From assembly GCF_019931145.1 (NCBI RefSeq), contig NZ_JAIOUV010000002.1, positions 456,311 through 520,310 of the forward strand: DNA of 64,000 nucleotides, given 5' to 3'. Under the pieces are notes generated by a model. That model had not been told where the DNA came from, did no database searches, and saw only the letters and a list, made by a program, of their open reading frames with translations. This DNA is from Marinicella meishanensis. GTDB taxonomy: Bacteria; Pseudomonadota; Gammaproteobacteria; Xanthomonadales; Marinicellaceae. Shown in pieces: positions 38,299 through 47,681 of the stretch (the stretch's first letter is position 1; each line of letters begins with the position of its first letter). The translations under genes and the position numbers were made by a program.

Positions 38299-38328
38299 AA
38301 AGGCCACCATTGCGGTGGCCTTTTTTTT
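38299..38328 (+). terminator. Intrinsic terminator after the methyltransferase-like gene
   Basis: AAGGCCACC pairs with GGTGGCCTT around a five-base loop, followed by a run of T. Confidence 0.9.
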
Positions 38329-38344
38329 GCGTCATCGGTCGGGG

Positions 38345-39211
38345 TTAAACCCCTTCTGAGAAAGTGTCACAGGAATCGGCCTGGCCCGTTTGTAAACCGC
38401 GGGTCAACCACTTGACCCGTTGTTCTGAGGAACCGTGGGTGAACGACTCGACATCCACTTGTCGGCCGGCCCGCGATTGGATGGTGTCATCACCGATGGA
38501 AGCGGCGGCCCTCAGGCCTTCTTCGATGTCACCGGGTTCCAGCATGTTTTGTTTTTTGTTGGCGTGGTGGGCCCAGACCCCGGCCAAACAATCGGCCTGC
38601 AGCTCCATCATCACCGACAATTGATTCACTTCGGTTTTTGATTTGGCTTGGCTTTGCCATTGCCGCACTTGGCGGGCGGTGCCGGTGATGTTCTGAATGT
38701 GATGACCCACTTCATGACCAATCACGTAAGCGCGGGCGAAATCTCCCGGCGCCCCCATCCGCTCCAGCTGCCGAAAGAACCCCAGTGACAAATAGACCTT
38801 GTTGTCAGCCGGACAATAAAACGGCCCGACCGCTTCGGAGTTGATGCCACAACGCGATTGCACCTGGCCATCAAACAGCACCATTTCAGGGGCTTGGTAT
38901 TGTTGGCCAGCGGCACGAAACAGTTGGGTCCACATGTCCTCGGTGGAGGCCAAAATGACCGAGGCAAATTCGGCGTTTTCTTGTTCAGCGGCTGACGGCT
39001 GTTTGGGGATCTGCACCTGTTGCTGGCTGCTGCCACCCCCTTGTTGCATCAAATTCCCCAACATGGCCAAGGGGTTTTGGCCGGTGATGAAAGCGAAAAT
39101 CAAGGCAATGACGATCATGCCCCCGGACAATTTGGCGCCACCACGAACCACCCCGCCTTTACCTCGGCGGTCGTCTATTCGACTGCTCTTTCTTTGGCCT
39201 TTCCAACGCAT
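38345..39211 (-). CDS. ypfJ: YpfJ-type neutral zinc metallopeptidase-like membrane protein
   Basis: 288 residues. A charged N terminus (MRWKGQRKSSRIDDRRG) precedes one membrane segment (GGMIVIALIFAFITGQNPLAML). The zinc site is HEVGHH in YVIGHEVGHHIQN, with the third ligand probably the glutamate in MMELQADCLAGVWAHH. The region AVGPFYCPADNKVYLSLGFF is conserved in this family (putative metallopeptidase, KPN_02809/YpfJ type). Substrate unknown. It lies in its own unit, convergent with the methyltransferase-like gene. Confidence 0.9.
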   Translation of the reverse strand: MRWKGQRKSSRIDDRRGKGGVVRGGAKLSGGMIVIALIFAFITGQNPLAMLGNLMQQGGGSSQQQVQIPKQPSAAEQENAEFASVILASTEDMWTQLFRAAGQQYQAPEMVLFDGQVQSRCGINSEAVGPFYCPADNKVYLSLGFFRQLERMGAPGDFARAYVIGHEVGHHIQNITGTARQVRQWQSQAKSKTEVNQLSVMMELQADCLAGVWAHHANKKQNMLEPGDIEEGLRAAASIGDDTIQSRAGRQVDVESFTHGSSEQRVKWLTRGLQTGQADSCDTFSEGV

Positions 39212-39266
39212 CTGAGACTCACCTGAATGTTAAAACCACCCAAGTATACCGCAAATCACAAACGGT

Positions 39267-40436
39267 TCATTTCACTTCATGGTTAAATTTTGTGAACGCC
39301 AACACCAGGCCCAGGATGGCCAAACCATACAAGGCAAACTGATGGAACATGACATCGGCCAGGGTGCCGCCAAAATACATCAACTCATGCAAGGCGTCCA
39401 TCACCCAACCGGTGGGCAGGAACAGGGCCAGTTGTTGCATCCAGGCTGGGGCCACTTCGATGGGCCACCAGCATCCGCCCAAAGCAGCCAACAACATGGA
39501 CACGATCACCGGGATGCCATTGATCTGGCCTTCGTTCTTGGCCACCGAGCCCATAAAAATGGCAAACCCGGCACAGGCCGCAGCCCAAGCCATGAGCATG
39601 ATGAAAATCATCAGCCAATGCTCGCCCCAATGGATGCTGAACAACAAGGCACCCATGATCATGCCGTAAACCAATTGACAAGCGGCCAAGATCCATTTGC
39701 CCAACCATTTACCCAAAATCAATTGCCGCGGGGTGATCGGTGCCGCTGACAGGCGTTTGAGTACCCCGGTTTTGCGTTCCAGGTATAAGGCCATGGCGCC
39801 ACTGGTCAAAGCGATCATCATGATGAACATGACCAGGATGCCGGGCACCGCTTGCTTGAAGCCGGTGGGGATGTTTTGTTGTTCACCGGCACTGTCGATC
39901 AACAGCTTGATGTGCCGGGGCTGTTCATTGGCCTGGGTGAAGTCCAGTTGTTGCCAGTCTTGCGGCGCGGTTTTTTTCAGGATCAACAAATCGCCCAAGG
40001 TTTGGTACACCGCTTTGTTGACTTTGAACACGTGGTAATCACCGCCCATGCCATCATTGTCAATGCGGTAATTAATCTCAATGGGCTCACCGGCGGCCAT
40101 CGGTTCTTGTAGCTCAGCCGGTACCCACAACTGCCGAGAGTAGTCTTCAAAGGTCCATTTTTCGTTGTACAGGGGTTGCTCTGGACTGAACACCCGCAGC
40201 AGGTAATCTTCCGCTTCCAGGCGATGCTGCAGCTGGGCAAACACCGGATCATCGGCCGGGCCTTCGTACCACACCCCCAAGGTGCTCTGGTTGCCGGAGC
40301 CGCCACTGAAGCCTTGGGTGGTGGTGCCGATGAAGGCGAAAAACACCAAAGGCATGATGAACAGCCACACCAACACGGTTTTGTCTTTGATGGTGTAAAG
40401 AAAATCTTTGTGGGCGATCAACCAAATCTGTTTCAT
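39267..40436 (-). CDS. ABC-2 type transporter permease (second of pair)
   Basis: 389 residues: an N-terminal helix (VLVWLFIMPLVFFAFIG), a soluble periplasmic loop of about 150 residues (including VWYEGPADDPVFAQL), and then five to six helices from about 195 (VPGILVMFIMMIALTSGAMALYLERKTGVLKRL onward), the YhhJ/NodJ-like ABC-2 layout. It probably pairs with the permease at 40447 and the ATPase at 41700 to form an exporter. The start lies 10 bp after the preceding permease. Substrate unknown. Confidence 0.87.
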   Translation of the reverse strand: MKQIWLIAHKDFLYTIKDKTVLVWLFIMPLVFFAFIGTTTQGFSGGSGNQSTLGVWYEGPADDPVFAQLQHRLEAEDYLLRVFSPEQPLYNEKWTFEDYSRQLWVPAELQEPMAAGEPIEINYRIDNDGMGGDYHVFKVNKAVYQTLGDLLILKKTAPQDWQQLDFTQANEQPRHIKLLIDSAGEQQNIPTGFKQAVPGILVMFIMMIALTSGAMALYLERKTGVLKRLSAAPITPRQLILGKWLGKWILAACQLVYGMIMGALLFSIHWGEHWLMIFIMLMAWAAACAGFAIFMGSVAKNEGQINGIPVIVSMLLAALGGCWWPIEVAPAWMQQLALFLPTGWVMDALHELMYFGGTLADVMFHQFALYGLAILGLVLAFTKFNHEVK

Positions 40437-40446
40437 CTCTGCCTCC

Positions 40447-41703
40447 TTATACTTTGTGAATCAGTTGGCGAACCAGCACCCGACTCAACAACCAAAATGC
40501 GGCCAACATGACCAGGCCCAACACGGCCGGTAACCACAAGGCCTCCATCATCGGTTCCTGGCGCAACAGCCAATCTTTCAAACCCTTAAGCAAAAAGCCA
40601 TTGGGTAAAAACTGCCCGATGCCGGCCAACCAAGGAGGCATGCTCTCCATCGGGAAGAAGCTGCCGCCCAACATCAACAAGGGAAAGGTGGTGGCGCTGA
40701 TGGTGATGTTGGCCACTTTGCCGGTGGGCATCAACAAGGCGATGAACACAAACATCGCATACAGCACCAAACCGGCAAACACCAACCACACGATGATGGC
40801 CGGGATTTGCCACCACGGCAGGGCAAAATACAACCCGCCCAGGGTTGCCAACACCGTGGTCAAAAAAGTGAACACGGCAGCGGCGCCGAGAAATTGGCCG
40901 GTGCTGTAAGCTTGTAAGGCTTTGGGCGTGGCCGCCAGCCGCGGTATCACGCCATTGCCGGCGTCATCCCAAATCAACACGGCCAGTGAATTGGCCGAAA
41001 AAATCAGGGCCATGATGATCGCACCGGGAAACATCAACAAACCAAAAGTGATGTTGGTCGATGTCTCCTCCACTTCGGCCACTTGCTTTTCGATCAGCTT
41101 CAACTGCGGTGGAAACAAGGTCGATTCCAGCCGCTCCAGCTGTTGTTTGATGCCCAAAGTCAGGGCCACCAGATTGGCGTCATCAAATTTTTGGGTTTCT
41201 AACATCGGCTTGAGCACCGCCAACTCTTCGGCAAACAGGATTTGGATGTAAGTCGCCGCATCAACCAGCAATTGCATCGACGTTTCGACCATTTGCGGCA
41301 AGATCGACTGCGCTGGATTTTTGACCAAGCGCAATTGGCCGGGTTGGTTGTTCATGAAAGCTTCACCAAAGCCCGCATCGATGGTGATCCAGGCACTGGC
41401 CTCTCCAGCATCCATCAACTGCCGTCCTTCGTCTTCGGTGACCTGCTTGGCGGTGAAAATCTCAGCCAAGGGTCCTTGGTTGAAACTGCCCGCCAGCAAT
41501 TGAGAAACGGCCGATTCATCGTGGTCGGTGATCAACAGCTTACCAGTCAGTTTGCCACTGCCAGTGCCGGCGATCAAACTCATCAAAAACACGATGATGG
41601 TGGGGATGGCCAACCAGGAGATCAGCCCCCATTTTTCACGCACCAGGCGTTTGAGGCGGAGGCCGGCGACGGTGATGGGCATGCGCTGAGAACTCATGAT
41701 CAA
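40447..41703 (-). CDS. ABC-2 type transporter permease (first of pair)
   Basis: 418 residues with the same layout as the next gene: N-terminal helix (LISWLAIPTIIVFLMSLIA), large periplasmic segment with LLITDHDESAVSQLL, then a C-terminal block of membrane helices (FGLLMFPGAIIMALIFSANSLAV and others, with AATPKALQAYSTGQFLGA). Paired diverged permeases are common in ABC-2 exporters that act as heterodimers. The start overlaps the stop of the ATPase gene (ATGA), so the three genes are an operon. Confidence 0.87.
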   Translation of the reverse strand: MIMSSQRMPITVAGLRLKRLVREKWGLISWLAIPTIIVFLMSLIAGTGSGKLTGKLLITDHDESAVSQLLAGSFNQGPLAEIFTAKQVTEDEGRQLMDAGEASAWITIDAGFGEAFMNNQPGQLRLVKNPAQSILPQMVETSMQLLVDAATYIQILFAEELAVLKPMLETQKFDDANLVALTLGIKQQLERLESTLFPPQLKLIEKQVAEVEETSTNITFGLLMFPGAIIMALIFSANSLAVLIWDDAGNGVIPRLAATPKALQAYSTGQFLGAAAVFTFLTTVLATLGGLYFALPWWQIPAIIVWLVFAGLVLYAMFVFIALLMPTGKVANITISATTFPLLMLGGSFFPMESMPPWLAGIGQFLPNGFLLKGLKDWLLRQEPMMEALWLPAVLGLVMLAAFWLLSRVLVRQLIHKV

Positions 41704-42623
41704 TCCCTCAACTCACGGCCAGTCAGTTTGATGAATAAACTTTCCAGATTGGCCTGTTGCACAGCGGTCTGTTTGACGGTGCCGGTGGCGAAACGGCCGA
41801 GGATGGCTGACAATTGTTCGGCCGCCTGTTCGGCCATGAAACGCACCGTTTGTGGCTGCCATTCAATCAACTCGAAGCCGGCCACATGAGCGGCCAACCA
41901 GTCTGGCTCAACCCCACTGAAATCACCTTGCAAGGTGATCAGGTCTTTTTCACCCATCTGCGAGCGCAGTTCATCGACCGAGCCCACGGCGATGATCTTG
42001 CCGTGATCAATGATGCCAATGCGATCACACAAGCGTTCAGCCTCTTCCATGTAATGGGTGGTGTACAGCACCGCCGTGCCCTGGGCTTTGAGTTGTTCCA
42101 CCGCACCCAGCAGGTGTTCCCGCGATTGCGGATCGACCCCAACCGTGGGCTCATCCAACAACAAGGCTTTGGGTTGGTGCAGGATGCCACAAGCAAAATT
42201 CAAGCGCCGCTTCATACCGCCAGAATAGGTGCTGACCCGATCCTTGGCCCGGGCCGCCAAGCCCACTTGTTGCAACACCTCATCGATGCGCTGTTGCATG
42301 AATTGGCCGCTCAAACCATAGGCCTGGGCCCAAAAATTGAGGTTTTCCGCGCCATTGAGGTCTTCATACAAGGCCAAGTCCTGCGGCACCAGCCCCAGTG
42401 AGGCTTTGGCTTGGATCGCATCGCCGGTCACCGCGTGTTGGTTGATGTAGACTTCGCCTTCGCTGGGCACCATCAATCCCGAAATGCAATTGATGGTGGT
42501 GGATTTGCCGGCGCCATTGGGCCCCAACAAGCCGAATATCTCACCGGCATGCACCTCGAAGTTGATGTCCTCTGCGGCGGTGAAGTCCCCGTATTTCTTG
42601 GTCAATGCCTCAACTTTAATCAT
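41700..42623 (-). CDS. ABC transporter ATP-binding protein
   Basis: 307 residues from ATG 42623 (MIKVEALTKKYGDF), the usual start of this family; the open frame extends nine codons further. Walker A GPNGAGKST at 34-42, Q-loop LVPQDLALYEDL, signature YSGGMKRRL, Walker B ALLLDEPTVG and H-loop TTHYMEEAE are all complete. The C-terminal about 85 residues form an extra beta domain (LITLQGDFSGVEPDW) seen in ABC-2 ATPases. First gene of a three-gene exporter operon. Substrate cannot be inferred; drug or lipid export is typical. Confidence 0.93.
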   Translation of the reverse strand: MIKVEALTKKYGDFTAAEDINFEVHAGEIFGLLGPNGAGKSTTINCISGLMVPSEGEVYINQHAVTGDAIQAKASLGLVPQDLALYEDLNGAENLNFWAQAYGLSGQFMQQRIDEVLQQVGLAARAKDRVSTYSGGMKRRLNFACGILHQPKALLLDEPTVGVDPQSREHLLGAVEQLKAQGTAVLYTTHYMEEAERLCDRIGIIDHGKIIAVGSVDELRSQMGEKDLITLQGDFSGVEPDWLAAHVAGFELIEWQPQTVRFMAEQAAEQLSAILGRFATGTVKQTAVQQANLESLFIKLTGRELRD

Positions 42624-42806
42624 TTTGTTCTGTTCCCATGTGTGCTTCAAATCAGTCGGGGTTGCTGGCCCCTTGCTCCTGGATTATTTTATCAAACTGA
42701 CTTCACCGGTGGTCAGATATTGCGTGAACGGTCATTTTGGCTGTTGGGAGGTTTGGGTCATCGGTTAAATGCCACACCGCCATGGATGTATTGTGGGCAG
42801 GCATGG

Positions 42807-42815
42807 TGATACAAT
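42807..42815 (+). promoter_or_regulatory. Extended -10 promoter for ftsB-ispD-ispF
   Basis: TGATACAAT matches the TGn-extended -10 pattern, 31 bp before the ftsB TTG start. Confidence 0.45.
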
Positions 42816-42845
42816 GCGCTGTGAGAGAAATGAGAGACCGGTCCT

Positions 42846-43136
42846 TTGAAGTGGCTTAACATCCTTTTGGCAATTCTGATTCTGTGGGCATTGTTTCAAC
42901 AGCAGTTTGGTGATGGTGGCCGCAAAGAAATGAAGGAAAAGTTGCTGTTACTGGAACAACAGCAAGCCGAAATCGAAACCCTCAAGCGCCGCAACGAACT
43001 GCTGGAAGCCGAAGTCAAAAGTTTGAAAACCGGGCTGGATGCCATTGAAGAACGGGCGCGTGCTGAATTGGGCATGATCAAGGAAGACGAAACCTTCATC
43101 CAAGTGATCAGCCCCTCCGACGACGATGACAACTGA
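42846..43136 (+). CDS. ftsB: Cell division protein FtsB
   Basis: 96 residues from a TTG start; no in-frame ATG is available and LKWLNILLAILILWALFQQQF is the expected N-terminal membrane helix (the upstream ATG at 42829 is out of frame). The rest is a coiled coil (KEKLLLLEQQQAEIETLKRRN, LLEAEVKSLK) with the ARAELGMIKEDETFIQV end that is diagnostic for FtsB. FtsB joins FtsL and FtsQ in the divisome. It overlaps ispD by 11 bp, the standard gammaproteobacterial ftsB-ispD-ispF order. Confidence 0.94.
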   Translation: MKWLNILLAILILWALFQQQFGDGGRKEMKEKLLLLEQQQAEIETLKRRNELLEAEVKSLKTGLDAIEERARAELGMIKEDETFIQVISPSDDDDN

Positions 43137-43869
43137 GCGCATACACATCATCATTGTGGCCGCTGGCACCGGGGCCCGCTTTCGCCACAGCCAACCGGAC
43201 AGTTCTTTCGTTGCCTTGCCCAAACAATATGAAATGATTGGTCAACAAAGTGTCCTGGCGCACAGCATCCAAGCCTTCGATGCGGTTGCCACCGACGCCG
43301 CTGAATTCGTCGGCATCACCGTGGTGTTACACCCGGCCGACCGCCACTGGCAAGACTTGCCACCGGTGGCCTCGCCACACCCCATCCAAACCACCCCAGG
43401 AGGCAGCCAACGTCATGATTCGGTGCGCAACGGCATCCGCGCCATCCAACTACAGCACCCCAATTGGGCCCAGGATTGGGTGTTGGTGCATGACGCCGCC
43501 AGACCCTGCGTCACCGCCGCAGAAATCAACGACCTGGTGGCCACCTGCCTGGCCCAAGGCCAAGGGGGCTTGCTGGTCAAACCGGTGATCGACACCATCA
43601 AACACTCCTGCGATGGCCACACCGTTGACCACACCGTCGATCGCCGCCACTTGTATGCCGCGCTGACCCCACAATTGTTCAATGGCGCTGACTTGCTCAA
43701 AGCCTTGACCGTGTTCGAAGCCGACAGCATCACCGATGAATCATCGGCTTTGGAGGCCCAAGGCAAAGCGCCGCTGATGGTGGTCGGCAAAAACACCAAC
43801 ATCAAAATCACCCAATACGACGATTTGCTGTTGGCTCAACACATTCTCACCACCCAAGGGAGGCTTTGA
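43126..43869 (+). CDS. ispD: 2-C-methyl-D-erythritol 4-phosphate cytidylyltransferase
   Basis: 247 residues. The CTP-binding loop is [12 protein letters not shown] near residue 8; [16 protein letters not shown] follows; the family signature is [14 protein letters not shown]. The C-terminal [23 protein letters not shown] and [13 protein letters not shown] are typical. It makes CDP-ME in the MEP isoprenoid pathway. The segment [17 protein letters not shown] carries a small insertion relative to the common GxRMG-x-KQ spacing. Coupled to ispF (TGATG). Confidence 0.95.
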   Translation: MTTERIHIIIVAAGTGARFRHSQPDSSFVALPKQYEMIGQQSVLAHSIQAFDAVATDAAEFVGITVVLHPADRHWQDLPPVASPHPIQTTPGGSQRHDSVRNGIRAIQLQHPNWAQDWVLVHDAARPCVTAAEINDLVATCLAQGQGGLLVKPVIDTIKHSCDGHTVDHTVDRRHLYAALTPQLFNGADLLKALTVFEADSITDESSALEAQGKAPLMVVGKNTNIKITQYDDLLLAQHILTTQGRL

Positions 43870-44342
43870 TGCGCATTGGCACCGGTTTTGACGTCCACGC
43901 TTTTGGTCCTGGCTCACACATCACTTTGGGTAACGTCCGCATCCCCCATGACCATGGCTTCATCGCCCATTCCGACGGCGATGTGCTGATCCACGCCATT
44001 TGCGATGCCTTGCTTGGGGCTGGTGCCTTGGGTGACATTGGCCAACATTTCCCACCGTCCGATCCCCAATGGCAGGATTGCGACAGCACGGTGTTCTTGC
44101 GTCACTGCCAACAGTTGATTGAACAACGCGGCTGGCAAGTGGGCAACATCGACTGCACCATCATCGCCGAACGGCCCAAAATCGGGCCACACGTGGCGGC
44201 CATCCAACAACGTCTGGCCCAGATCATGGACCTGGAAGTCGATCAAGTGGGCATCAAAGCCACCACCACCGAACGCCTGGGTTTCACCGGTCGGGAAGAA
44301 GGGGTGGCGGTACAGGCCGTGTGTTTATTACTCAAAGGATGA
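43869..44342 (+). CDS. ispF: 2-C-methyl-D-erythritol 2,4-cyclodiphosphate synthase
   Basis: 157 residues. The zinc ligands are in [12 protein letters not shown] (D8, H10) and the histidine of [30 protein letters not shown] and [24 protein letters not shown] are diagnostic. It closes the MEP cyclodiphosphate ring. Its 3' end overlaps the convergent SGNH hydrolase gene by 15 bp. Confidence 0.97.
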   Translation: MRIGTGFDVHAFGPGSHITLGNVRIPHDHGFIAHSDGDVLIHAICDALLGAGALGDIGQHFPPSDPQWQDCDSTVFLRHCQQLIEQRGWQVGNIDCTIIAERPKIGPHVAAIQQRLAQIMDLEVDQVGIKATTTERLGFTGREEGVAVQAVCLLLKG

Positions 44343-45173
44343 TTTGAGGATGGTGTCGAAGCGGTATTGAAAATACTGCTCATAAGTGTTTTGCACCAAC
44401 ACGTCATAACCTTCTGGGCGCAGGTGAAAACAATCCACAATGAACCCCAAATTCAAACGCATGGACTCCACCGGACTGGGCAGGGAAATGTCGCCAGGGG
44501 GTTGGATGGTGCCCGGCGGGATGTTGTCATCAGGAAAACCATAAAGGTTTTGCATCAAGCCAAAATGACTGACATGAGACACCCGCGGGTTGTTGGTGGC
44601 CACCGAAGCAAATGCCTGTTCAAAGGAAGCCCCCATGGTGTTGATTTCCAATGCAGTGGGCGCCCCCAAACTGTTGTGCAGGTCTTCACAGAACTCGTGG
44701 AAGGGGCCAGTCAGGGTGTCGACAAAGTTGGGGTAATCATAAAAACTCAAAACCACGTCGATGCGGATGTCATGGGCCAGGATGTGATTGACGATCAATT
44801 GTAAATCGGCAATGATTTGATTCTGAATGTCTTGCACCTCGGTGGGGGTCAGTGCCGTGTTCCATTGGTCCAAAAAGTCATTGCCACCCAAGGTCAGTTG
44901 CACCGTGTCAATGTCCGGGTTGGCATTCAAGGCATCGGTGATTTTTTGCAATTCACTGGGGGCCACCCATTCGGCCGCGGTGGATCCGCTGATCGCCACA
45001 TTGTCGCCATAGCTGATGTATTGGGGGTAGCCATTGACGGCAAACACCGCATCATGCACCCCATCGTCCCATTGTTGTGACGCCCAGCTGTCTCCGACGA
45101 TCAGCACGCGGGTGGTTTGTGCCACACCGGTCAAAGTGAACAACAACAGCAATGTGGTGGATAAGTATTTCAT
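44328..45173 (-). CDS. Secreted SGNH/GDSL hydrolase with C-terminal ILKSSFE motif
   Basis: 281 residues from ATG 45173, where [20 protein letters not shown] is a signal peptide and AGAGGG lies nearby; the open frame runs 35 codons further but is not signal-like. SGNH blocks: [14 protein letters not shown] (Ser in GDSW), [13 protein letters not shown] (Asn), [12 protein letters not shown] (Asp-x-x-His). Such enzymes hydrolyse esters of lipids or sugars outside the cell. After the catalytic block the protein ends [12 protein letters not shown], matching the short tails of other secreted proteins here. Confidence 0.82.
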   Translation of the reverse strand: MKYLSTTLLLLFTLTGVAQTTRVLIVGDSWASQQWDDGVHDAVFAVNGYPQYISYGDNVAISGSTAAEWVAPSELQKITDALNANPDIDTVQLTLGGNDFLDQWNTALTPTEVQDIQNQIIADLQLIVNHILAHDIRIDVVLSFYDYPNFVDTLTGPFHEFCEDLHNSLGAPTALEINTMGASFEQAFASVATNNPRVSHVSHFGLMQNLYGFPDDNIPPGTIQPPGDISLPSPVESMRLNLGFIVDCFHLRPEGYDVLVQNTYEQYFQYRFDTILKSSFE

Positions 45174-45219
45174 GGTCAGGCCCTCTCTTTTTTGGTGGTG
45201 ATGGAAACGGTGGTTTTGC

Positions 45220-45228
45220 TGATACAAT
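45220..45228 (+). promoter_or_regulatory. Extended -10 promoter for sirB2-folK
   Basis: TGATACAAT, identical to the element before ftsB, 59 bp before the sirB2 ATG. Confidence 0.45.
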
Positions 45229-45286
45229 ACCCTCAACGGCGTCTCTTGAGCTGTCGACACCCCTGTTTGTTTGATCATTAATTGTT

Positions 45287-45670
45287 ATGTACAACATTGT
45301 AAAGCATTTTCACCTGTGGATGGTGATCATCAGCCTGCTCTTGTTCCAGTATCGCTACTGGCGCTTTCATGTCAGTCAGCGACCGATGCCGAAGATCTTG
45401 CGGATGATGCCCCACGCGATTGACACCCTGCTGCTGCTCAGCGGCGTCACCTTGGCAGTGATGATTGCCTTGGTGCCCTGGCAAGTGCCCTGGTTGGGGG
45501 CCAAACTGCTGGCTTTGCTGGCTTACATTGGCCTGGGTACCGTGGCCATGAAACGCCGTGGCTGGGCCCAATGGCTGGGCTATGTGCTGGCTACCCTGGC
45601 GGTGATTTACATGGTTTTGGTCGCCACCCAAAAGCAGCCGTGGCCGAGCCTGGGGTCGGTTTTTTCATGA
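45287..45670 (+). CDS. sirB2: SirB2-family membrane protein
   Basis: 127 residues with four membrane segments and the family's N-terminal VKHFHLWMVIISLLLFQYRYW (VK-H-x...S-R-W pattern), then RMMPHAIDTLLLLSGVTLAVMI and GLGTVAMKR. SirB2 was named for effects on invasion gene expression in Salmonella; its biochemistry is unknown. The stop overlaps the start of folK (ATGA), so translation is coupled, an uncommon partner. Confidence 0.82.
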   Translation: MYNIVKHFHLWMVIISLLLFQYRYWRFHVSQRPMPKILRMMPHAIDTLLLLSGVTLAVMIALVPWQVPWLGAKLLALLAYIGLGTVAMKRRGWAQWLGYVLATLAVIYMVLVATQKQPWPSLGSVFS

Positions 45671-46164
45671 CCCCCAAACACCGCATCTTTCTCGGCATTG
45701 GCAGCAACATCGACCGCCAAGCCAACATCGAATCGTGTTTGCAGCACCTGCGTTGTGCTTTTGCCCGTTTGCGGATTTCGCCGATTTACCAATCGCCATC
45801 TTATGGCTTTGCCGGGGCTGATTTTCACAACCTGGCGGTGCAAATTGAAACCGCATTCACCCCACAAAAACTGAAACCCTGGTTGCAGTGGCTGGAGGAC
45901 CGGCACGGTCGCGATCGCAGTCGCCCCCGCTATTCCAACCGCACCTTGGACATTGACCTGTTGTTGTGTGATGACTGGTGCCTGAATGAAGGATCCATTC
46001 AACTGCCGCGGGCTGAAATTTTGACCCGCAAATACGTGCTCAAACCCTTGCAGGATCTGGCCCCAGAATACCGACACCCGGTGGCAAAAAAAAGGCTTGC
46101 CCGGTTGTGGCAAGCCTTGGATGAGAGCGACTCCAGTGAGTTGAGTCTGGTCACATATCAATGA
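45667..46164 (+). CDS. folK: 2-amino-4-hydroxy-6-hydroxymethyldihydropteridine pyrophosphokinase
   Basis: 165 residues from ATG 45667. LGIGSNIDRQANIESCLQHL at the N terminus, YQSPSYGFAGADFHNLAVQIET in the middle, and the ATP/pterin site RDRSRPRYSNRTLDIDLLL with the DxD pair are all conserved. It transfers pyrophosphate to the pterin in folate synthesis. The 3' end overlaps the convergent repeat protein gene by 14 bp. Confidence 0.94.
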   Translation: MTPKHRIFLGIGSNIDRQANIESCLQHLRCAFARLRISPIYQSPSYGFAGADFHNLAVQIETAFTPQKLKPWLQWLEDRHGRDRSRPRYSNRTLDIDLLLCDDWCLNEGSIQLPRAEILTRKYVLKPLQDLAPEYRHPVAKKRLARLWQALDESDSSELSLVTYQ

Positions 46165-46819
46165 TGTCATCACCGATGATTTCACCCACTTGGGCACTGT
46201 CGGCAATGTACAATTTGACTTTTTTCTTGAAAATCAAATCGCCTTTGACCACCACGTTTTCACCGATGTGAACTTCGGGGACTTTTTTGTTGCTGTTGAA
46301 CCAGCCGGTGGATTTTTCAATGATCACATCGCCATCGACCACCGTGCCGCCGTCTAACTTGATGTTGCCATTAACGGTTTCGATGTTGCCATCCACCTCT
46401 GAACCAATTGCGGTGATTTTGCCGTTGACGGTTTCCAAGCGGCCTTCGATCACACAACCCGAGCCAGCTGCAATCGAACCATTGACGGTTTCGGCATGGC
46501 CTTTGATCATGCAACCGTCACCCAAAGTGATCGATCCATTCACGGTTTCGGCGTGGTCGGCGGTCACACCGTCTTGGAACTTGATGCTGCCATTGACAGT
46601 TTCGACTTTACCCACGATGGCCTGATCGGCCACTTTGATCGACCCATTGACGGTGTCCAAGTTGTCAACATGGGCTTTGGCACCGACGGTGATGCTGCCA
46701 TTGACCGAATCATAGTCTTTTTCGGGTGAGTTGGTGCCAGCAGCCACTTTCTCGCTGCCAAACACACCGGCCTGTACGGTGACAGCGGCGGCCAATAAGA
46801 TCAATAAGATGTATTTCAT
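46151..46819 (-). CDS. Exported TVNGSI-repeat beta-solenoid protein
   Basis: 222 residues. MKYILLILLAAAVTVQA is a signal peptide. From about residue 36 the sequence consists of seven units of 18-19 residues, each beginning with [ST]VNG[SKN]I and most ending in E (for example ETVNGSITLGDGCMIKGHA). The regular I/V spacing predicts a parallel beta solenoid, as in polymer-forming (bactofilin-like) domains. The C-terminal part (VHIGENVVVKGDLIFKKKVKLYIADSAQVG) continues the pattern. Function unknown; it could assemble into filaments or an envelope scaffold. Confidence 0.75.
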   Translation of the reverse strand: MKYILLILLAAAVTVQAGVFGSEKVAAGTNSPEKDYDSVNGSITVGAKAHVDNLDTVNGSIKVADQAIVGKVETVNGSIKFQDGVTADHAETVNGSITLGDGCMIKGHAETVNGSIAAGSGCVIEGRLETVNGKITAIGSEVDGNIETVNGNIKLDGGTVVDGDVIIEKSTGWFNSNKKVPEVHIGENVVVKGDLIFKKKVKLYIADSAQVGEIIGDDIIDM

Positions 46820-46893
46820 TTAAACCTCGTTTCGTTGTTTGATGCCTGTAAAACGGACCATGGTCCAGAATGTTACGCCGAATTTGATTTTTT

Positions 46894-47436
46894 TCATGTC
46901 AATTCGTGCCAAGTCAGCTCACCGGGGGCCAAATCACCCAGTTTGAAATCACCGATTTGGGTGCGCAACAAACGCAACACCGGCAGCCCAGCCGCAGCAC
47001 ACATGCGCCTGACTTGACGGTTTTTGCCTTGGTTGATGGTCAGCTGCAGCCAGCTGGTTGGTTGGTTTTTGCGCTGTCTGATCGGTGGCTGGCGCGGCCA
47101 CAACCAGGCCGGCTTTTTGCCCAACACCTCGATGTCCAGGGCCTGGGCCACATAGTCTTTGACCCGGACCCCTTGGCGCAGCCGTTGCAGGTGTTTGGCT
47201 TGGGCCAGACCTTCGACCTGCACCACATAGGTCTTGTGAACTTGACCACTGCTGATGCGGTGCTGGGTGGGGCCGTCATCGGTCAACAACAGCAAGCCTT
47301 CCGAATCATAATCCAACCGACCTGCGGCATAAAATCCCGGCTGTTGGATGTGGTCACCCAGGTGGGCCCGGCCTTCTGAGTCGGTGAATTGGCACAGCAC
47401 TTGGTAAGGTTTGTTGAACAATATGATGGCAGACAC
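46894..47436 (-). CDS. rluE: 23S rRNA pseudouridine synthase RluE
   Basis: 180 residues without an S4 domain, as in RluE. It starts ILFNKPYQVLCQFTD, has the catalytic AAGRLDYDSEGLLLLT (Asp in RLDYDS) and the family-typical AWLWPRQPPIRQRKNQPTSWLQ and RQVRRMCAAAGLPVLRLLR. It modifies one uridine of 23S rRNA (U2457 in E. coli). Alone on the minus strand. Confidence 0.94.
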   Translation of the reverse strand: MSAIILFNKPYQVLCQFTDSEGRAHLGDHIQQPGFYAAGRLDYDSEGLLLLTDDGPTQHRISSGQVHKTYVVQVEGLAQAKHLQRLRQGVRVKDYVAQALDIEVLGKKPAWLWPRQPPIRQRKNQPTSWLQLTINQGKNRQVRRMCAAAGLPVLRLLRTQIGDFKLGDLAPGELTWHELT

Positions 47437-47681
47437 AACGGCGTTTCCAGGGCTTGGGTGATTGATGGTGATGATTGTATCAAATCTGCATGCCGGCGTT
47501 GGCGGTGCTTTTTGACAGCCCCATGTTAAAAATTTTCTTCATTTTTTTAACATTTTATTTCAATCACTTAGGCACAAAAGTGAGCCTGTGGCCATGGATT
47601 GGACCGATTTTTTGTTGAACCTTTCATCTGTGCCAAAAGTCATACTTCACACAATAACAATAAATAGTAAGGAGCAGCGCC

